A stretch of 64,000 bases of DNA from Lasiosphaeria ovina (lineage: Eukaryota > Ascomycota > Sordariomycetes > Sordariales > Lasiosphaeriaceae): the NCBI GenBank assembly GCA_033439765.1, contig JAULSN010000002.1, positions 3,472,001-3,536,000 of the forward strand, in the 5' to 3' direction. The notes under the pieces were generated by a model. The model was not told the origin of the DNA and did not search any database. It saw nothing but the letters and a program-made list of their open reading frames with translations. Position numbers and translations under genes: made by a program. Shown here piece after piece: positions 12,601-26,347 of this stretch; position 1 is the stretch's first letter; the number at the start of each line of letters is the position of its first letter.

Positions 12601-15600
12601 CTGCATGACTATCAATTTACCATGACTTGCACATAAACGCATGCTCGAGCTCCTCTCGCACGCATGTTTTCGTCTGCGCCGCGCCACATTTACTCTGCTG
12701 TTTGGATTCAAGGCATCCGACGCATCCCCACAGCAACACCACCTACCTTACGCATCTCGGATGCGATATAATCCTGATATTCTGAGCGCATCCACAAAGG
12801 CAATTAATTGTACGACGAAACATCAACCAGATCAATCGCCCGGCTGCGCGCGGCAAAGCTGCAGCGAACAGGCAATTACACCCCCCCTCTCGCCCCGCTA
12901 TCTTCAATAGCACAAAAGAAAACCCAACAATTTTTATTTTCGTCCCTTTTCCTTGGATTGTTATCCGCCAAGGCAGTCATCTGCCAAGGAAGGGAAGGCG
13001 CGGGTTCGGCCATCCATCTGAACAATCTGACATCCAGCCACATCGTTGTGTAGCTGCCGCCTCGGCGCGCCTCAAAATCAGCCGGCACATACGAGCATTT
13101 CTTACGCCAAGGGGGGGATCCCAGCAGCCCAGCTTTGCTGACGGCCACGGAGAGAACCCCCTAAGTGTAACGTCGTCCATCTAGAAGAGAACTTTAATTC
13201 CACTGCGAACCGCAGACTTTCTGGATTGGACGTTTCAATGCTAGCCTGGTCGGGTTCTTTTCAAATTGTGGTTGCTTCAAGTTGGTTGTTTGCTGGTGTC
13301 AAAGTTGGCGGCAGATGTGCTTGACATATCGAATATGGCAGCCAACCGGCAGCAACGGGTCGGTGCCGTCCCCACAATTCCCTCCTTCCAAGTATTGCGC
13401 AAGATCGACATATTTCCCTCAAAGAAAGAGGAATGGAACTGAACGCCCGAGAAAGTCGGGGAGACGGAGAGGCGCCAGGATGGGTGCGGGGGGCTTGCCG
13501 AACTATTCATGGTGGATGGAGCCATTTCCCTCCCCGCATATATGGCGGCAGGATACTGGTGGATAGTCTCATAGTTGCATTCCTTTGATACTCGGCAATG
13601 AATGGTTCGTTGAAAATCTAAACCTGGCACTTGCTTTAAAGTCCGTTGTCGGGCCTCAGCACGATTATCAAGGGGCGGAAACGGGCCGTCCTCCCCTGTC
13701 TTCACAGAAAAGCCTTGTTGGGGATGTGCCATACCCGCAGATATGAAGCATGGAACATTACTTGTTCGCAATCATTTTCAGGCAAGGTTTTATGGAAAAC
13801 TTTGACCACTGCCGTCGGTGAGAATGGGTCTGCAAGGATGATTCCACTTGTTGCGGGTCAGATCCGTCGAGGATACCTCCTGCGGCGGAAGAATCGTGAT
13901 AAGGAAAGAGATCTTCATAACTTCTAGTGTAAACCCACTCAATCCTGGCTGGCTTCGTAGATCTGTTAATCTGGGACTTGCGATTGGCTTCACATGGAAC
14001 GGAAAGGACCCCCACTAATGTTAGCTGGCTGCCCAAGTGTGGGCACTCAGGGGTTTGTGATGACAATTCACTGCTCAGTACTCGAGGAGGTGAGCAAAGG
14101 CTGCCCCTGAAACCTCCACGTGGGGATTACTTTGATGTGAGATCAAAAGGAGGGCAACAGCCTTGTTAGCCAGGCACAATCTAAGGACAAGACTGCATTT
14201 AATCGCAGTTTTATTGCCGTCGCCGCAATAGACATTGCTTCGTTTTGCAATTGATTCGAGGTGGGGGACGGGAGGGCCTTTGAATGGATGGAAGGATCGG
14301 GGACCGACGGGTATCGGCACGGCTAACTTTATTTGCGCCGTTTGGCATTCGCATTCGCACTGGCGGGGGGGGGGGGGGAGGGGTAGGGAGTGGGTGGTGC
14401 TGGGAGCCCCGCAGGATGCTGGTGCTCTGAACCTGGAGAAGGGATGGATTCCCCATGGACCTGTCGGACAAATTCGGATAACCATTCATCAAGGTCCAAG
14501 GGATTTGAGGGTTCCGCAAGACTGGAAATAACAGAAACGGTCCTTTGGTCTTGAAACGACGAGGCCTGTTGGTCCAGGTCTGCAAGTGTTTCGACCCCAT
14601 TGGAGTCTAGAGTCGCACCGAAAATCCTTCCATGACAAATTGTCCCTCTGCGGCCGACCTTTGCGCGCTGCAAAACAACCCCGAAAATGGAAAACAACGC
14701 GGGAAGATTCCGTTTAACTGACTAAAGACTTGATGACGGCAAGTTCTCCGTAGTCGCAGCTTGTTGGAAATGTCTGCCGGTCGAACCGTGGATTGTGTTG
14801 GCGCGGTTTCTTGAAACAAATTCTTGGCTAGCGGTCCCTAGCCACAGAAGCAGCCCCGATGGGGCGACGAACCATCCATTCCCATTCTCCCCAAAAGTGG
14901 ATGGGATGGGTGGGGCGCAGGTCTGGTGGCGCTAATCGATAACCAGAGCCCCGCTGTGTCGTCATTAGTGGGACTGGTCTGGGTATGGACCCTGAGAGGA
15001 CGCTTGGGCTTGGCCGCCCGGGCAGGTGCAAGATCCGCGAGACGGCCAGAGACGAGGGCCGGACACGAGGATAACACGGGGCAAAAGCGTGCAACCGGGC
15101 CCCGAACGAGGGGAGGGAGGCGCCGATGGGGCCTGTTTGAGGCGGTGTCGCCAGCAGGGATGTTTATTCAACGACAAGCAACGACCGATGAACGCTGGCT
15201 GGAACGGCAGGCTTCAGTCCGAGATCAGGGTTCTGGCGATGCTGCAACGCGACAAAAGGGTCTGAGATCGTCGACCGACCTGCGGACAGGATGCATGGCG
15301 GAACGTTAGAGGTACTAAGTACCGAAGACCCTTATCAGCGAGCCGTTGTGGCTAGCTGGTTTGCGTACTACGTGACACGCAGAAAGGATTTGGAAAGCGT
15401 CTTCTTGCAACGATCGTCAGGGAGGAAACGTCTTTTTGGGGGGTTGGTGTTTTCGAGCTTCGACGGCACTCTTCCGTGGTCCGGCTTTGATCGACAAAAT
15501 CGACAGGGCATCGGGCCGACAGAAGGAGATCGGGTGTGGGTAATGACGAAAGGCTCGACTTCAATCTCGGACGGCGGCGGCGTCCAACCTCTTGCACGCC

Positions 15601-17087
15601 AAGAAACTAAGCCAATGGCGATTATATGAGATTAAACATCGTGAAGCGGCTCAAGTGACCTATTGTGGTCTCCGCAAGCGGCTTGGCAAGCCATCGTGGC
15701 TTGAGCCCTTCCGGGCCTGCCGAATCATGACACGCATATCTGTCTCTGCCCACGAACCCCCACCGCACTGCAATGGGATTTACAGGACTCGGATGCGCTC
15801 CAGGGCGGGTGGTTCTTGCAGTTTGGACCCTGATTTTACCCCTCCACGCAGCCATTTTCGCGCGATGCCGGCCCGGGTCTGTGATACATTGCACAGTATC
15901 CGGTCATCCGCGAATTCGGCCAATGCGGAAAAGATGACAGGGCAGTCTCGAATTTTTCACATGCGCCTCGCGGCTTCCGCGCCGTCGTCAACAATATCCG
16001 AATCTAATTTGCCTTGCACCCCCGGGTTGTCGGCCGCGAAGGCGTACGGCAGCGCAAATGCGAAGCCGGGGAGCGGGCCCTTGCAGCCCGTTCCAGGGCA
16101 ACATGGATGCATCGGCTGCACGGCGACAATCACGAAGGACAGGGCGTAAAACCAGGCTCAAATAAATCAAGCAAAAAACAGGGAATCGGGCTTGCCATAG
16201 TCGGGCATTGCGTGGCCAGTGTTTTGACTTCGGGCCTGATTCCTCAACAATCTCTGCCTGCGCGACTGATGGGGCTTGCTGTCTGCCCGGCCGCCCCATT
16301 GCCACGTTTGAACCTTTTATGTTGGCCATGACGCCACAAAGGAGGGCAGGCCGCGTGCACGAGTTTTTTGGTGCTTAACGGGACGCGAGCCAATCCCGAG
16401 AGGCGTAGGTGGTGGCTGGCTGGCTGGCCCGCGACTCTGGCCTGCAGACAAAAATATTGTTCTCCTTGCAATTGCTTCCTGTGTTTGAACCAGGAAGTTA
16501 CAGCACGGTGGGGGGCCCTGCAAATCGCACACATACGTATAGCAACCGAAACTTCGCATGCGCGGGCCCAGGGAAGGAGGTCCTGGTGGAGGTGGGGCGG
16601 CTCTGCACACCAGCGCCCTTCTTTGGCTTCTCCGTTACTGTTAGTAGTAAACCGTCGTGGAAACTGCGGGCCCATCCATGATGCCAACAAGCCAGCCATT
16701 CCTGCTTTGGCTCCGTGTTGACGGCCCCACGGCCCAGCTAAGGTATCCTACCTAACCTAGAGTACGAAGTACCTTTGGTAGTGCCCCGCGATCAGCGAGA
16801 CATGTCATGGGCCCGCAAACCCGCAAGCCAGAGCTGTATAAGAGCAAAGCTGCGCTGCCCCATTGTTCTTCCGACCGTTCTTTCTCAGTACCCATAGCGC
16901 ATGATTTGTCGATCCCCATTGAGGATTATCTCTTCTTTGACATCTGACTTCAGCTAGACGTCACCCGTTCTCCAGGCCATTAAACTTTGAGAACCTTGCC
17001 TATCCCCTCTCCTCAACCTGCCCATCTCTTCAATCCAGCAGCCCCAACCCAAAACCATAACCCCAACCCAACGCAACATTCGCCAAT
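9684..17087. other. 7.4-kb region without a supported gene
   Basis: I find no recognisable domain, intron-exon series or RNA gene on either strand. Open frames here are short and overlap on both strands without motifs. Local features are a G14 tract at 14365-14378, repeated GGGGA-type words near 9890-9945, and the probable core promoter of the downstream dehydrogenase at its right end. An old, decayed transposon region is possible but not shown. Confidence 0.5.
16835..16842 (+). promoter_or_regulatory. TATA-like box upstream of mannitol-1-P dehydrogenase
   Basis: TGTATAAG lies about 250 bp before the ATG at 17088 and is followed by a pyrimidine-rich stretch (16865-16890), a common fungal transcription-start context. 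Assigned by position only. Confidence 0.35.
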
Positions 17088-18369
17088 ATGTCAACCGGCA
17101 GTAGTAGTGCTCCTTCTAAAAAGGCCGTCCACTTCGGTGCCGGAAACATCGGTATGCAGATCATCCACCTGGTCCTTCTGCGGGGTGGCGACGTTAACAC
17201 ATGCTGACTTTCTTTGTCCAGGCCGTGGCTTTGTCGCCTGCTTCCTGCACCAGTCGGGGTACGAGGTCATCTTCGCCGATGTTAACGACAAGACGGTGAA
17301 CAAGATCAATTCGATCAAGTCGTACAAAGTAATAGAGGTTGGCTCCGAAGGCACTTCTGAGTCTGTCATCACCAACTACCGCGCCATAAACTCCAAGACA
17401 AACGAGGATGAGCTCGTCAAAGAGATCTCCGAGGCGGATATCGTCACTTGCGCTGTCGGCCCCAACGTCCTGAAGTTCATCGCTCCCCTCATCGCCAAGG
17501 GCATCAGCAAGCGGTCCAATGACCAGACTCCGCTTGCCGTCATCGCCTGCGAGAATGCCATCAACGCCACGGACACGTTGGCGGAGTTCATCAAAGCCCC
17601 GGAGAACACTCCCCCAGAGGAGTTGGAAGATATGGACAAGCGCGCTCGGTTCGCCAACTCGGCGATTGACCGCATCGTCCCGGCCCAGGACCCCAACGCT
17701 GGCCTAGACGTCAAGCTTGAGAAGTTCTACGAGTGGGTCGTCGACCGCACCCCGTTCAAGGACCACAAGCCCCCCAAGATTGAGGGCATCCATTGGGTTG
17801 ACAACCTCGAGCCCTTCATTGAGCGCAAGCTGTATACTGTCAACACGGGCCACGCCACTGCTGCGTACCACGGGTACAACCGCAGGAAGAGCACCGTCTA
17901 CGATGCTCTACAGGATCGCAGCATCCAGGACGAGGTCAAGAAGGCACTCAAGAACACAGCCGAACTCATCACAAGAAAGCACGGCATCGACCCGAAAGAG
18001 CAGAACGAGTATGTTGAGAAGATCGTGCGACGTATCAGCAACCCCCACTTGGAGGATGCCGTTGAGCGTGTGGGTCGTGCCCCGCTCCGGAAGCTCAGCC
18101 GCAAGGAACGCTTCATCGGGCCTGCGGCCCAGCTCGCCGAGCACGGAAAGGATTGCTCGGCCCTCATGGACGCCGCCGAGATGGCATTCCGTTTCCAGAA
18201 CGTCGAGGGCGACGCCGAGTCGGTGGAGCTCGCGAAGATTATGGAGTCAAATACTCCCGAGGACGTTGTCAAGCAAATCTGCGGCCTGCAGTCTAGCGAC
18301 AAGGTCTTCCCGCAGGTGGTCGAGGTCGTTAAGCGCGTCCAGGCCGACACGCAGGAGTCTGACGAGTAG
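17088..18369 (+). CDS. MPD1: mannitol-1-phosphate 5-dehydrogenase
   Basis: Catalyses NADH-dependent interconversion of fructose 6-phosphate and mannitol 1-phosphate in the cytosol, the entry to mannitol synthesis in many fungi. Two exons (17088-17151 and 17222-18369, intron 17152-17221) encode 403 residues, close to the usual 385-390 for the family. The intron splits the Rossmann dinucleotide motif: FGAGNIG is completed by RGF in exon 2. The family's Lys-Asn-His active-site pattern is visible in [12 protein letters not shown]. The C-terminal helical domain is complete and ends QADTQESDE. An alternative long frame from 16987 would retain the intron and lose the GNIGRGF motif, so I use the ATG at 17088, preceded by a purine at -3 (CAATATG). 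Confidence 0.95.
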
Positions 18370-19525
18370 ATGCGCAAATCCCCGACAGTTTTTTTGAGCC
18401 GGCGTTTGGGGTACCTCCGTTTCCAAGGGACAATCGGAATGGGCTGCAAGCTGGAAGCTTAGCGTTGCGGTCGTCTGCATGCAGCCAACATCTGAGGACG
18501 AGCGGAACATGGACCATGGCGTTTATTGGTAGCGGGTATAATGATTGACATGGGAATTATGGCATGCCCGGCATTTTCGGTTGGGTTTGGAGCGATTTGG
18601 GGTTCATTTGCCCTCTCTTCACGATTCCCATTTGCTTTATCGTCGAGTTCTTTGCTCGCCTGTTGGCTCTTAAAGCGTCTGAGATTTCTGCGGAGTCATT
18701 AAATCCCAATAGACCGATAGACAGACATCAAAATGGGTTTATAGACGCAAATACTCTGAACTCACCTGCCTGACATGCACCGGCGTTGGCACGAGCGATA
18801 CAATGGTATCTACATTAGACGTTGAGCGTGATGTTGGATGTCGTTGAGGAGCTGACGAGGCGTGAACTTGCCCATGACTTTCTTCAGCCCCAAATGGGAG
18901 GTTTCGTTTCAGTTGCAGCCTTAATTAGCCCCTGAGGCACCAATACCGGATTACGTAAAATTGCGGCCCACTTTACCATTGAGAGACCACATCGGCGAAA
19001 TTAAGAATTAGGTTAATGGAGTCGAGATACGTGGCGGGCATCCTCGCAATCCAAGACGACGACGCCGTGCAGAACGCCTACCTCGACGCCCTACCACTCG
19101 CGACCTGCTGCCCCGAAAACCGGACCTGCTAGCATCCGAACGCTATAGACGACGACACGCAATTAACGGGTGCGGCTCCGTTACGAATCGAGGTGGCCTT
19201 GTTAATTGCGGTGAACCTTCGGCCCCCTTGCCCCGCTTGAGCTTTGAAGCTCGACACTGCTTGATCGCAATTCCCTTGCGATTCTGCTATTCGCCTTTTG
19301 CCCAAGATGAGGCTGGACGTCAAGGCAAGTCTGCGACACCTTTTGCTCCCTGGACATGTCTTGTGCCACGGCGAGACAACCTGGCCACAAGCTGCCCCTG
19401 CGCACGATCCATCCTCGCCCTCGACAGTTCGTCCCTGCCCAGCTCGCTGGTCGCATGCCTCCTCCAACACCGCCAGCTTCATACACCCCGGACCAAAACA
19501 GCGTGCTGGATGATATCTTGCTAAC
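18370..19525. other. intergenic; one short coding-like stretch
   Basis: The 3' region of the dehydrogenase and the upstream region of SEC27. A 38-codon ATG frame at 19016-19132 (MESRYVAGILAIQDDDAVQ...) has GC-rich third positions unlike its flanks and could be a fragment of a lost gene. Not identified. Confidence 0.45.
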
Positions 19526-22500
19526 ATGGCGTTAAACATACAGCGCCAGCTATTTGCTCGCTCCGAGGTTGGTCTACCTAACCCCCCCTCAAAACAACCC
19601 CCTCTTCACCCGACTTGTCGCTTACAAGCCATCCAAACAGCGTGTTAAGGGCATCGATTTCCACCCGACAGAGCCATGGATTCTCAGTATGCGCCCCCGT
19701 ATCCTATGGGACGCCCACCACATAATTTCTGACACTGTCTCCCAACAGCGACGCTTTACAGCGGCCATGTCTACATCTGGTCCCACGAGACACAGCAGAT
19801 CGTCAAGACATTCGAGCTCACCGATGTCCCCGTTCGCGCTGGGCGGTTCGTTGCGCGCAAGAACTGGATTGTCTGCGGATCAGATGACTTGTACGTTCAC
19901 AGAGGCGTAAAATGGGCGTCGTTTCTGCACCTGCGCGGGAGAGGAGGTTACTGACTTGGGCCTGCAGCCAAATTCGCGTCTACAATTACAACACAAGCGA
20001 GAAGATCACGTCCTTCGAGGCGCATCCCGACTACATCCGAGCGATCGCGGTTCACCCGACACAGCCCTTTGTTCTGACTGCCAGTGATGACATGTCAATC
20101 AAGCTCTGGGATTGGGACAAGGGCTGGAAGAACGTCCGGGTATTCGAGGGCAATTCACGTACGAGGACAAGAATGCAGCTACACGACATGTACCAGGAAG
20201 CTAACCAGGTGTCTAGATTATGTCATGTCCTTGGCAATCAACCCCAAAGACACCAACACGTTCGCCTCGGCTTGCTTGGATAGAACAGGTATGAGTGTTC
20301 TCTCTGCGCGCCCTTTTTCTAGGTCTAACCTCCAGGGCAGTAAAAATCTGGAGCTTGGGGTCTTCTACGCCCAACTTCCAGCTGGAAGCGCACGAGACAA
20401 AGGGCGTTAACCATGTCGAGTACTATCCCCACAGCGATAAGCCCTACCTGCTTACGACATCGGACGACGTAAGAGAATCACTACCGATCACCTCACGTCT
20501 CAGCCATGGCTTACTAATCGCCGCCCCTACAGCGGACCGTTAAAATCTGGGACTACACCACCAAGAGCTTGATTGCTACCCTAGAAGGTCACACCAACAA
20601 CGTGTCGTTTGCTTGCTATCACCCAGAGCTGCCCATCATTATATCTGGGTCCGAAGATGTACGTTTGGCTTTTCTGGATTTGGCTTGGACAGGCGCTAAC
20701 CGGCACATAGGGCACAATAAGGATATGGAACGCAAACACGTACCGCTTCGAGCAGGCCCTAAACTATGGCTTGGAGCGGGCATGGTGCGTGGCGTACCAG
20801 AAGGGCAAGCAGAGCATTGCTGTGGGATTCGACGATGGCTCGGTGGTAATCAAGCTTGGCCGCGAAGAGCCGGCCGTGTCGATGGATGGCTCAGGGAAGG
20901 TAATCTGGGCCCGGCACAACGAGGTGGTGTCTGCTGTGATTAAAGGCGGTGGTAAGTACATGGTACGGCTCTCGTTTCCGGATCGAGCTAACATCCACAG
21001 ACGCATCTATCAAAGACAACGACCCAATTTCGCTCCCCACAAAAGAGCTCGGGACTGCCGAAGTGTACCCACAGACGCTTATCCACTCCCCCAACGGGCG
21101 ATTTGCGGCGATTTGCGGCGACGGTGAATACATCATCTACACCGCCCTGGCGTGGCGCAACAAGGCGTTCGGCTCGGCCCTCGACTTTGTCTGGGCGGCC
21201 AAGGAGAATTCGAACGATTTTGCTATCCGCGAGTCGCCGAACAGCATCAAGGTGTTTAAGAATTTCCAAGAAAAGAAGAGCGGCCTTGATGTCCCCTTCT
21301 CTGCCGAAGGGCTTACTGGCGGCGTACTTCTCGGTGTTAAGGGCCAAGGGGGCATCTCCTTCTTCGACTGGCAAACCGGAGGCCTCGTCAGGCGCATCGA
21401 AGTCGAGCCCAAACAAGTCTACTGGAGCGAGAATGGGGAGCTTGTGGCCTTGGCATGCGAGGATACGTACTACGTGCTCAGGTTCTCTCGAGAGAACTAC
21501 ACTGCTGCTGTCCAATCTGGCCAGATCGAGGACGACGGAGTTGAAGCCGCCTTTGACGTTATCACCGATATCAATGAGAGGTAAGAACCAAGTTCAGCAG
21601 GAGGCCGTGTTTGAAACCCGTTGCTAATGCGTACAATAGCATCCGGTCGGCCGAATGGCTGGGAGACGTTCTGATCTACACCAATGGAACCAACCGCCTG
21701 AACTACTTGGTCGGCGACCAAACATACACGGTAGCGCATTTTGACAAGGCCATGTACATTCTGGGCTATCTCCAACGCGACAGCCGGGTGTACCTTACCG
21801 ACAAGGACCTCGCCGTTACCTCATATGCTCTCTCTCTGCCCGTTCTCGAGTACCAAACTCTCGTCCTCCGCGGGGACATGGAGACCGCTGCGGAGCTGCT
21901 CCCAATCATCCCTCAAGACCAACTCAATAAGATTGCCCGTTTCCTCGAAGGGCAAGGCCACAAGGAGTTGGCGCTCGAAGTCGCGACAGACCCGGAGCAC
22001 AAGTTTGACCTTGCGCTGGCCCTCAACCAGCTTAGCATTGCGTTGGAACTGGCGCGGCTGTCGGACGTGGATCAGAAGTGGAAGACCTTGGGCGACGCGG
22101 GCCTTGCAGCATGGGACGTCCCTCTCGCCACCGAGTGCTTTGTGAATGCAAAGGATCTGGGCTCTCTGCTTCTCGTGTACAGCTCGACATCGGATCGAGA
22201 GGGGCTTTCTTCCCTTTCCGAGAAGGCCGAGGCTGCTGGAGCACACAATGTGGCTTTCAGCTGCAAGTGGCTGCTTGGCGACGTGCCGGGCTGCGTCGAG
22301 ATCCTGACCAAGACGGGCCGCCTCGCGGAAGCCGCCTTGTTCAGCCAAACATACAAGCCCAGCCTGACGGCGGGCGTGGTGGCTCAGTGGAAAGCGGGTC
22401 TGGAGAAGAGCAAAAAGGGCCGTGCTGCCAAGGCCCTGGGTGTCCCTGTTGAAGATGAGGAACTGTTTCCCGAGTGGGACGAATGGCTAAAATTGGAGAA

Positions 22501-22603
22501 CGGGGCCCCCCCTGTCGAGGCGGTCGATGCAAGCGACTCCAACGGCCACGCTGCTGATGGCGAAGAAGCTTCCGAGGATGCGGCAGCAGAGGAAGAGGAG
22601 TAG
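19526..22603 (+). CDS. SEC27: coatomer beta' subunit (COPI WD-repeat protein)
   Basis: Subunit of the COPI coat that drives retrograde Golgi-to-ER transport; it binds dilysine cargo signals. Ten exons: 19526-19567, 19641-19686, 19749-19890, 19968-20158, 20217-20288, 20341-20468, 20533-20658, 20711-20951, 21001-21580 and 21640-22603. They total 2532 nt and encode 843 residues. The start [27 protein letters not shown] is the conserved N-terminus. WD40 repeats end SIKLWDW, VKIWSL, VKIWDY and TIRIWN, followed by a second propeller and a helical solenoid from about residue 560. The extreme C-terminus is acidic (AAAEEEE). Intron-dense in the WD40 half and intron-free in the solenoid. No defect seen. 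Confidence 0.97.
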
Positions 22604-23432
22604 GGTCTCATCTAGGCCTCGACTCCAGAGGTGGAGCTGCCGGTCGCTTCATGGCTGTCATGCTTATTGGTGTCTAGGGCGTACTCGTTGGCGAACAGAA
22701 GCGGGAAAAGTTGAAGTTACCACGACAAGGACTAATGCACAGACCGGGTGGGAAACCCGCGGTGATTAAGTGCTTGCCGGGGTGTCCCTGCCGGGTAGCT
22801 CATGCGGTGGTCATCACAGAAAAGGCGCGTGTTCGGATAATAAATACAAGAATTGTTGTCTTTCTCGCTGGCCCGATGGGTGAAGAGGTCTTGGCTCTTA
22901 GCGAACGCGCAATGACAATATTTTGTATTGCTTGACTGTTCTAAACTGAGGTGAACGCGGATGGACGTCGACTTGAAGTTAGGAGAGTCGATTCGTGCCA
23001 GCAGGGTTTGGCGTTCCTCCGTACTCCGTAACGATCCCGATGACTCGGGATTCCGCCTTCAGCTCCCCTGGCCAACCAACCAGATTGGGCTGACGGGCTG
23101 TCTGGGTGTCTGGCGCCTTGCCTGCCAGGGCTAGGCAATCGGAAGCGGTGGGTCTTCAATCTCTCCAATCCGCGTACTGGTAAGCAGCGATTACGGCCGG
23201 CTGGCACAGGCTCCAGCAACTTGCCGTTGGCAGCCAAAGCCAAAACCTGCAACATTTCTTCGTCGACATACCATACCTATATATTTTGTAAAACTCGGGG
23301 CGCGACAATTAGCTAACCATCTCCAAAAGAAACTCTCTTTGGCTGCTCGACTTGAATTGCCCCTCTTCCGTTACGCCGCCCCTCCTCAACCCCGCAAATT
23401 CCATCGTCCACGCGGTGGAAATAGCCGCCACA
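22604..23432. other. intergenic
   Basis: The 3' region of SEC27 and the leader of the CRAL-TRIO gene, with a pyrimidine-rich stretch near 23350-23400. No gene seen. Confidence 0.55.
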
Positions 23433-25176
23433 ATGACGGGCACGACACGGTCTAGCTCAGATCACTCGCACCTGCACAAACACAAGTCGTCGGCAAGCGC
23501 GGCCGCCGAAAAAATTGGCTATCCGCATGGCCATCTGGGGTTCCTGAGCCAGGAGGAGGAAGAGGCGCTGCGCAGCTTCAAGGTCTTTTTGGAGGAAAAG
23601 GGCTACTTCAAGTCGTCGCCGCCTTCGCACGACGACCAGACCCTCCTGTACGCTTGCTGCATGGCCCTACCCCCTCCTACTCCGAGCGACCTGCTAGCAT
23701 GTCGCGACGGGCAACATTGCGCCGTGCTCGCTGTTTGCGCATTCCCTTGTCGGAATCTGCTGCTAACCATGGGCCGCCGACGACAGACGCTTCCTCCGCG
23801 CGCGAAAATGGGCCATCCACGATGCCTTCCAGCAGTTCAAAGATACCGAGGACTGGCGGGAACGCAACCAGCTCGACGTCCTGTACGACACGATAGACTT
23901 GGAGGCATACGAGCAGGCTAGGGGACTGGTACGAGATTATCCTGGCCCCGGATTTCAGCTGGAACTGTTGGGAAGAGAACGTTGCGCTGACCGGCTTCCT
24001 TCCGCGTACTTCGAATGCAGTATCCCCAATGGACCGGACGGAGAGATAAGAGGTCTGTTTATACCCGCTCCATGCATCCTGACCTTGCAGCGGCGGCCGC
24101 CACAGGCTCTCGTGCATGCGCATGCTGACAGCTACTTTGCTTTGTACAGAGGCATCCCACTCTACGTGTTTGAGATCCGCCATCTCGAGTCCAAGACCAT
24201 CGCAGCCTACGAGAAGAGCGCGGCCGACGCGAAAGACAGCAAAGCCGAGACGGACGGATCAACGCCAACCAAGCTGCTGCGGCTGTTTGCGCTCTACGAG
24301 AACCTGACGCGCTTCGTGCAGCCCATGTGCACGCAGCTGCCGGACCGCGACAGCGCGCGCGCGCCCATCACGCTGAGCACAAACATTGTCGACGTGACGG
24401 GGGTGTCGCTGCGCATGTTCTGGAACCTCAAAAACCACATGCAGGCTGCCTCACAGCTGGCCACCGCGCACTACCCGGAGACCCTCGACCGCATCTTCAT
24501 CATCGGCGCCCCCTACTTTTTCAGCACCGTGTGGGGCTGGATCAAGCGCTGGTTCGACCCCGTCACCGTGTCCAAGATCTTCATCCTGTCGGCGAGCGAG
24601 GTACTGCCGACGCTCGAGTCGTTCATCGATATCAAGAACATCCCCAAGCAGTACGGTGGCGAGCTCGAGTTCAAATACCCCGGCCGGCCCAACCTCGACC
24701 CTTTCCTCGTCGACCGCGCCACGTGGGCCAACGGCCACACGGCCTTCCCCGTGGGCCCCATGTACTGGCTCCCCGTCGAGGGCGGCAAGGAGGTAGAGTG
24801 CATTGCCGTCGGGCGCAAGGACAATGTCGAGCGCCGCGAGCGCGTCTGCACCCTGCCCGTCGCGTACCCGCCCGCCGAGGAGGCCAAGGAGAAGCCGTCC
24901 GCTGAGGTGGTAGTGGCGCCGCCCGCCACCGCCGACCCTGCAGAGACCAGCGCCGAACAGCCGGCGTCGACGAATGGCGCCCCTCCTTCCGCCACGGAGG
25001 CCGAGGCCGAGGCCCTGCCGGCTGCCGTGCAGACACTAACCATTGCGGAAGACGAGCAGAGCGCGCCGTCCGAGGCCAAGATCGAGATCTCGGAGAAAAT
25101 AGCCGCGTCGGAGGCGACCGCGGAACCTACGGCGGTGGCGACCGAGGCGAAGACGGCGGCCCCTGTATCGGTGTAA
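23433..25176 (+). CDS. Sec14-like CRAL-TRIO lipid-transfer protein
   Basis: Four exons (23433-23647, 23787-23928, 24021-24052, 24150-25176) total 1416 nt and encode 471 residues. The N-terminal helical CRAL-TRIO_N part includes LRFLRARKWAIHDA across the first intron. The lipid-binding domain spans YPQWTGRRDKRGIPLYVFEI to about FKYPGRPNLDP and contains NIVDVTGVSLRMFWNLK, HYPETLDRIFIIGAPYFFSTVW and LPKQYGG-like KNIPKQYGG, all hallmarks of Sec14 proteins that exchange phosphatidylinositol with another lipid between membranes. Exon 3 is only 32 nt. The last about 110 residues are Ala/Glu/Pro-rich and probably disordered. Ligand unknown; cytosolic or peripheral membrane. Confidence 0.92.
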
Positions 25177-26347
25177 TCGCGCCGACGACCTTTGTCTTCT
25201 TGTCTCTTCTTGAAACCTCTATCTGTTCAGCGACTCGCGCCTCGTCCATGGATTTTGGAGCGAGCATCTTGCTTGGATACCATACAGAGTAGAGTATTTA
25301 TATGTCTTTCCACTCTCCCACCCCTTTATTATGTTATGTATATGCATTGGCGCTGCGCATTTCCACGCATGGATAGCTGCGGGCTTTTGGAGCACAGCAC
25401 ATAGCAAGCGCCTCGTCACTCATCATAGTGTCTAGCATCTTGGCTTAGATATCACTGCGTCATGTCTGTTTAATTTGGAGGACACACGGTACAGAGCCTT
25501 TGGTTATTATTTTGGCCGTGGCAGTAGGGGGTAGGGTGTGGCAGTGCGAAAGCGATAGCATGTTTCTTCCTGCTTCTGTGTGGGAAGAACGTTGCCTTGC
25601 GATCACGGAATGACGTTTAGATGCTAATTAGTGCCCCCTCCATACATGAGATGGTTTGTGAATGATTGCCTTTGGCTAGCTAGGGCCGGTCTTGGAGGAA
25701 AATGTAAATGGTATAATTGATGCTTGATGCTTGCCTGTGTCTGTAATTTGCCGCATACCTTCGTTGTCTGCAAACACGGTAATCACAAAATTCAAAGATT
25801 AGTTAGTTACAAAACGAGTCCATCTCGTTCTTTGGCAGGCTTCTCTCCATTGGGTTAAATGTCCCGTTTTTTCCTTTCCCGCTGAACAACCTAGCCCGGG
25901 AACGATTACCCGAAAATGCGGGCACCGGGGCCGGCCGAGTACGACAAAGATGACAGCAGCGTCAGCTGAGCTCAGCTCAAGGAGCAACATATAAAGAAAT
26001 GATTAGAAAATACTTTCCGTGATCAAGAATTCTAAAAGGGAACATTTCCGTTCCGAGAAACCCTATCATTGCCCATTTTGGGGTATCTAACGAATAACGC
26101 CGGACCCGTCCCTTGCCCTCAAATGCGAAACGCCCCTTTCTTCGCTCTCTCCCGTGGTGAGATGGAGCACCACGTCAGATGTCAGCCGTCTAATCGACGC
26201 ACGACGTCCGCAACCCGCAAACACCAATTGTATCGCACAAGACCGCATGCAGCAACCCGTATTACACACATAATACATGTACGTACGTACTCCGCAATCT
26301 GCTTTTCGTGCACGCACAACCGCGATAGCCTAAGCCAGGGACAATAA
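25177..26347. other. intergenic between converging genes
   Basis: The 3' regions of the CRAL-TRIO gene (plus) and the MDP1-like gene (minus). AT-rich in the middle. No coding or RNA gene seen. Confidence 0.55.

Noticed and set aside
12540..12620. GGTTCGAATTCC box B-like sequence on the minus strand, possible tRNA
   Set aside because: No matching box A, no acceptor stem and no anticodon arm can be formed around it.
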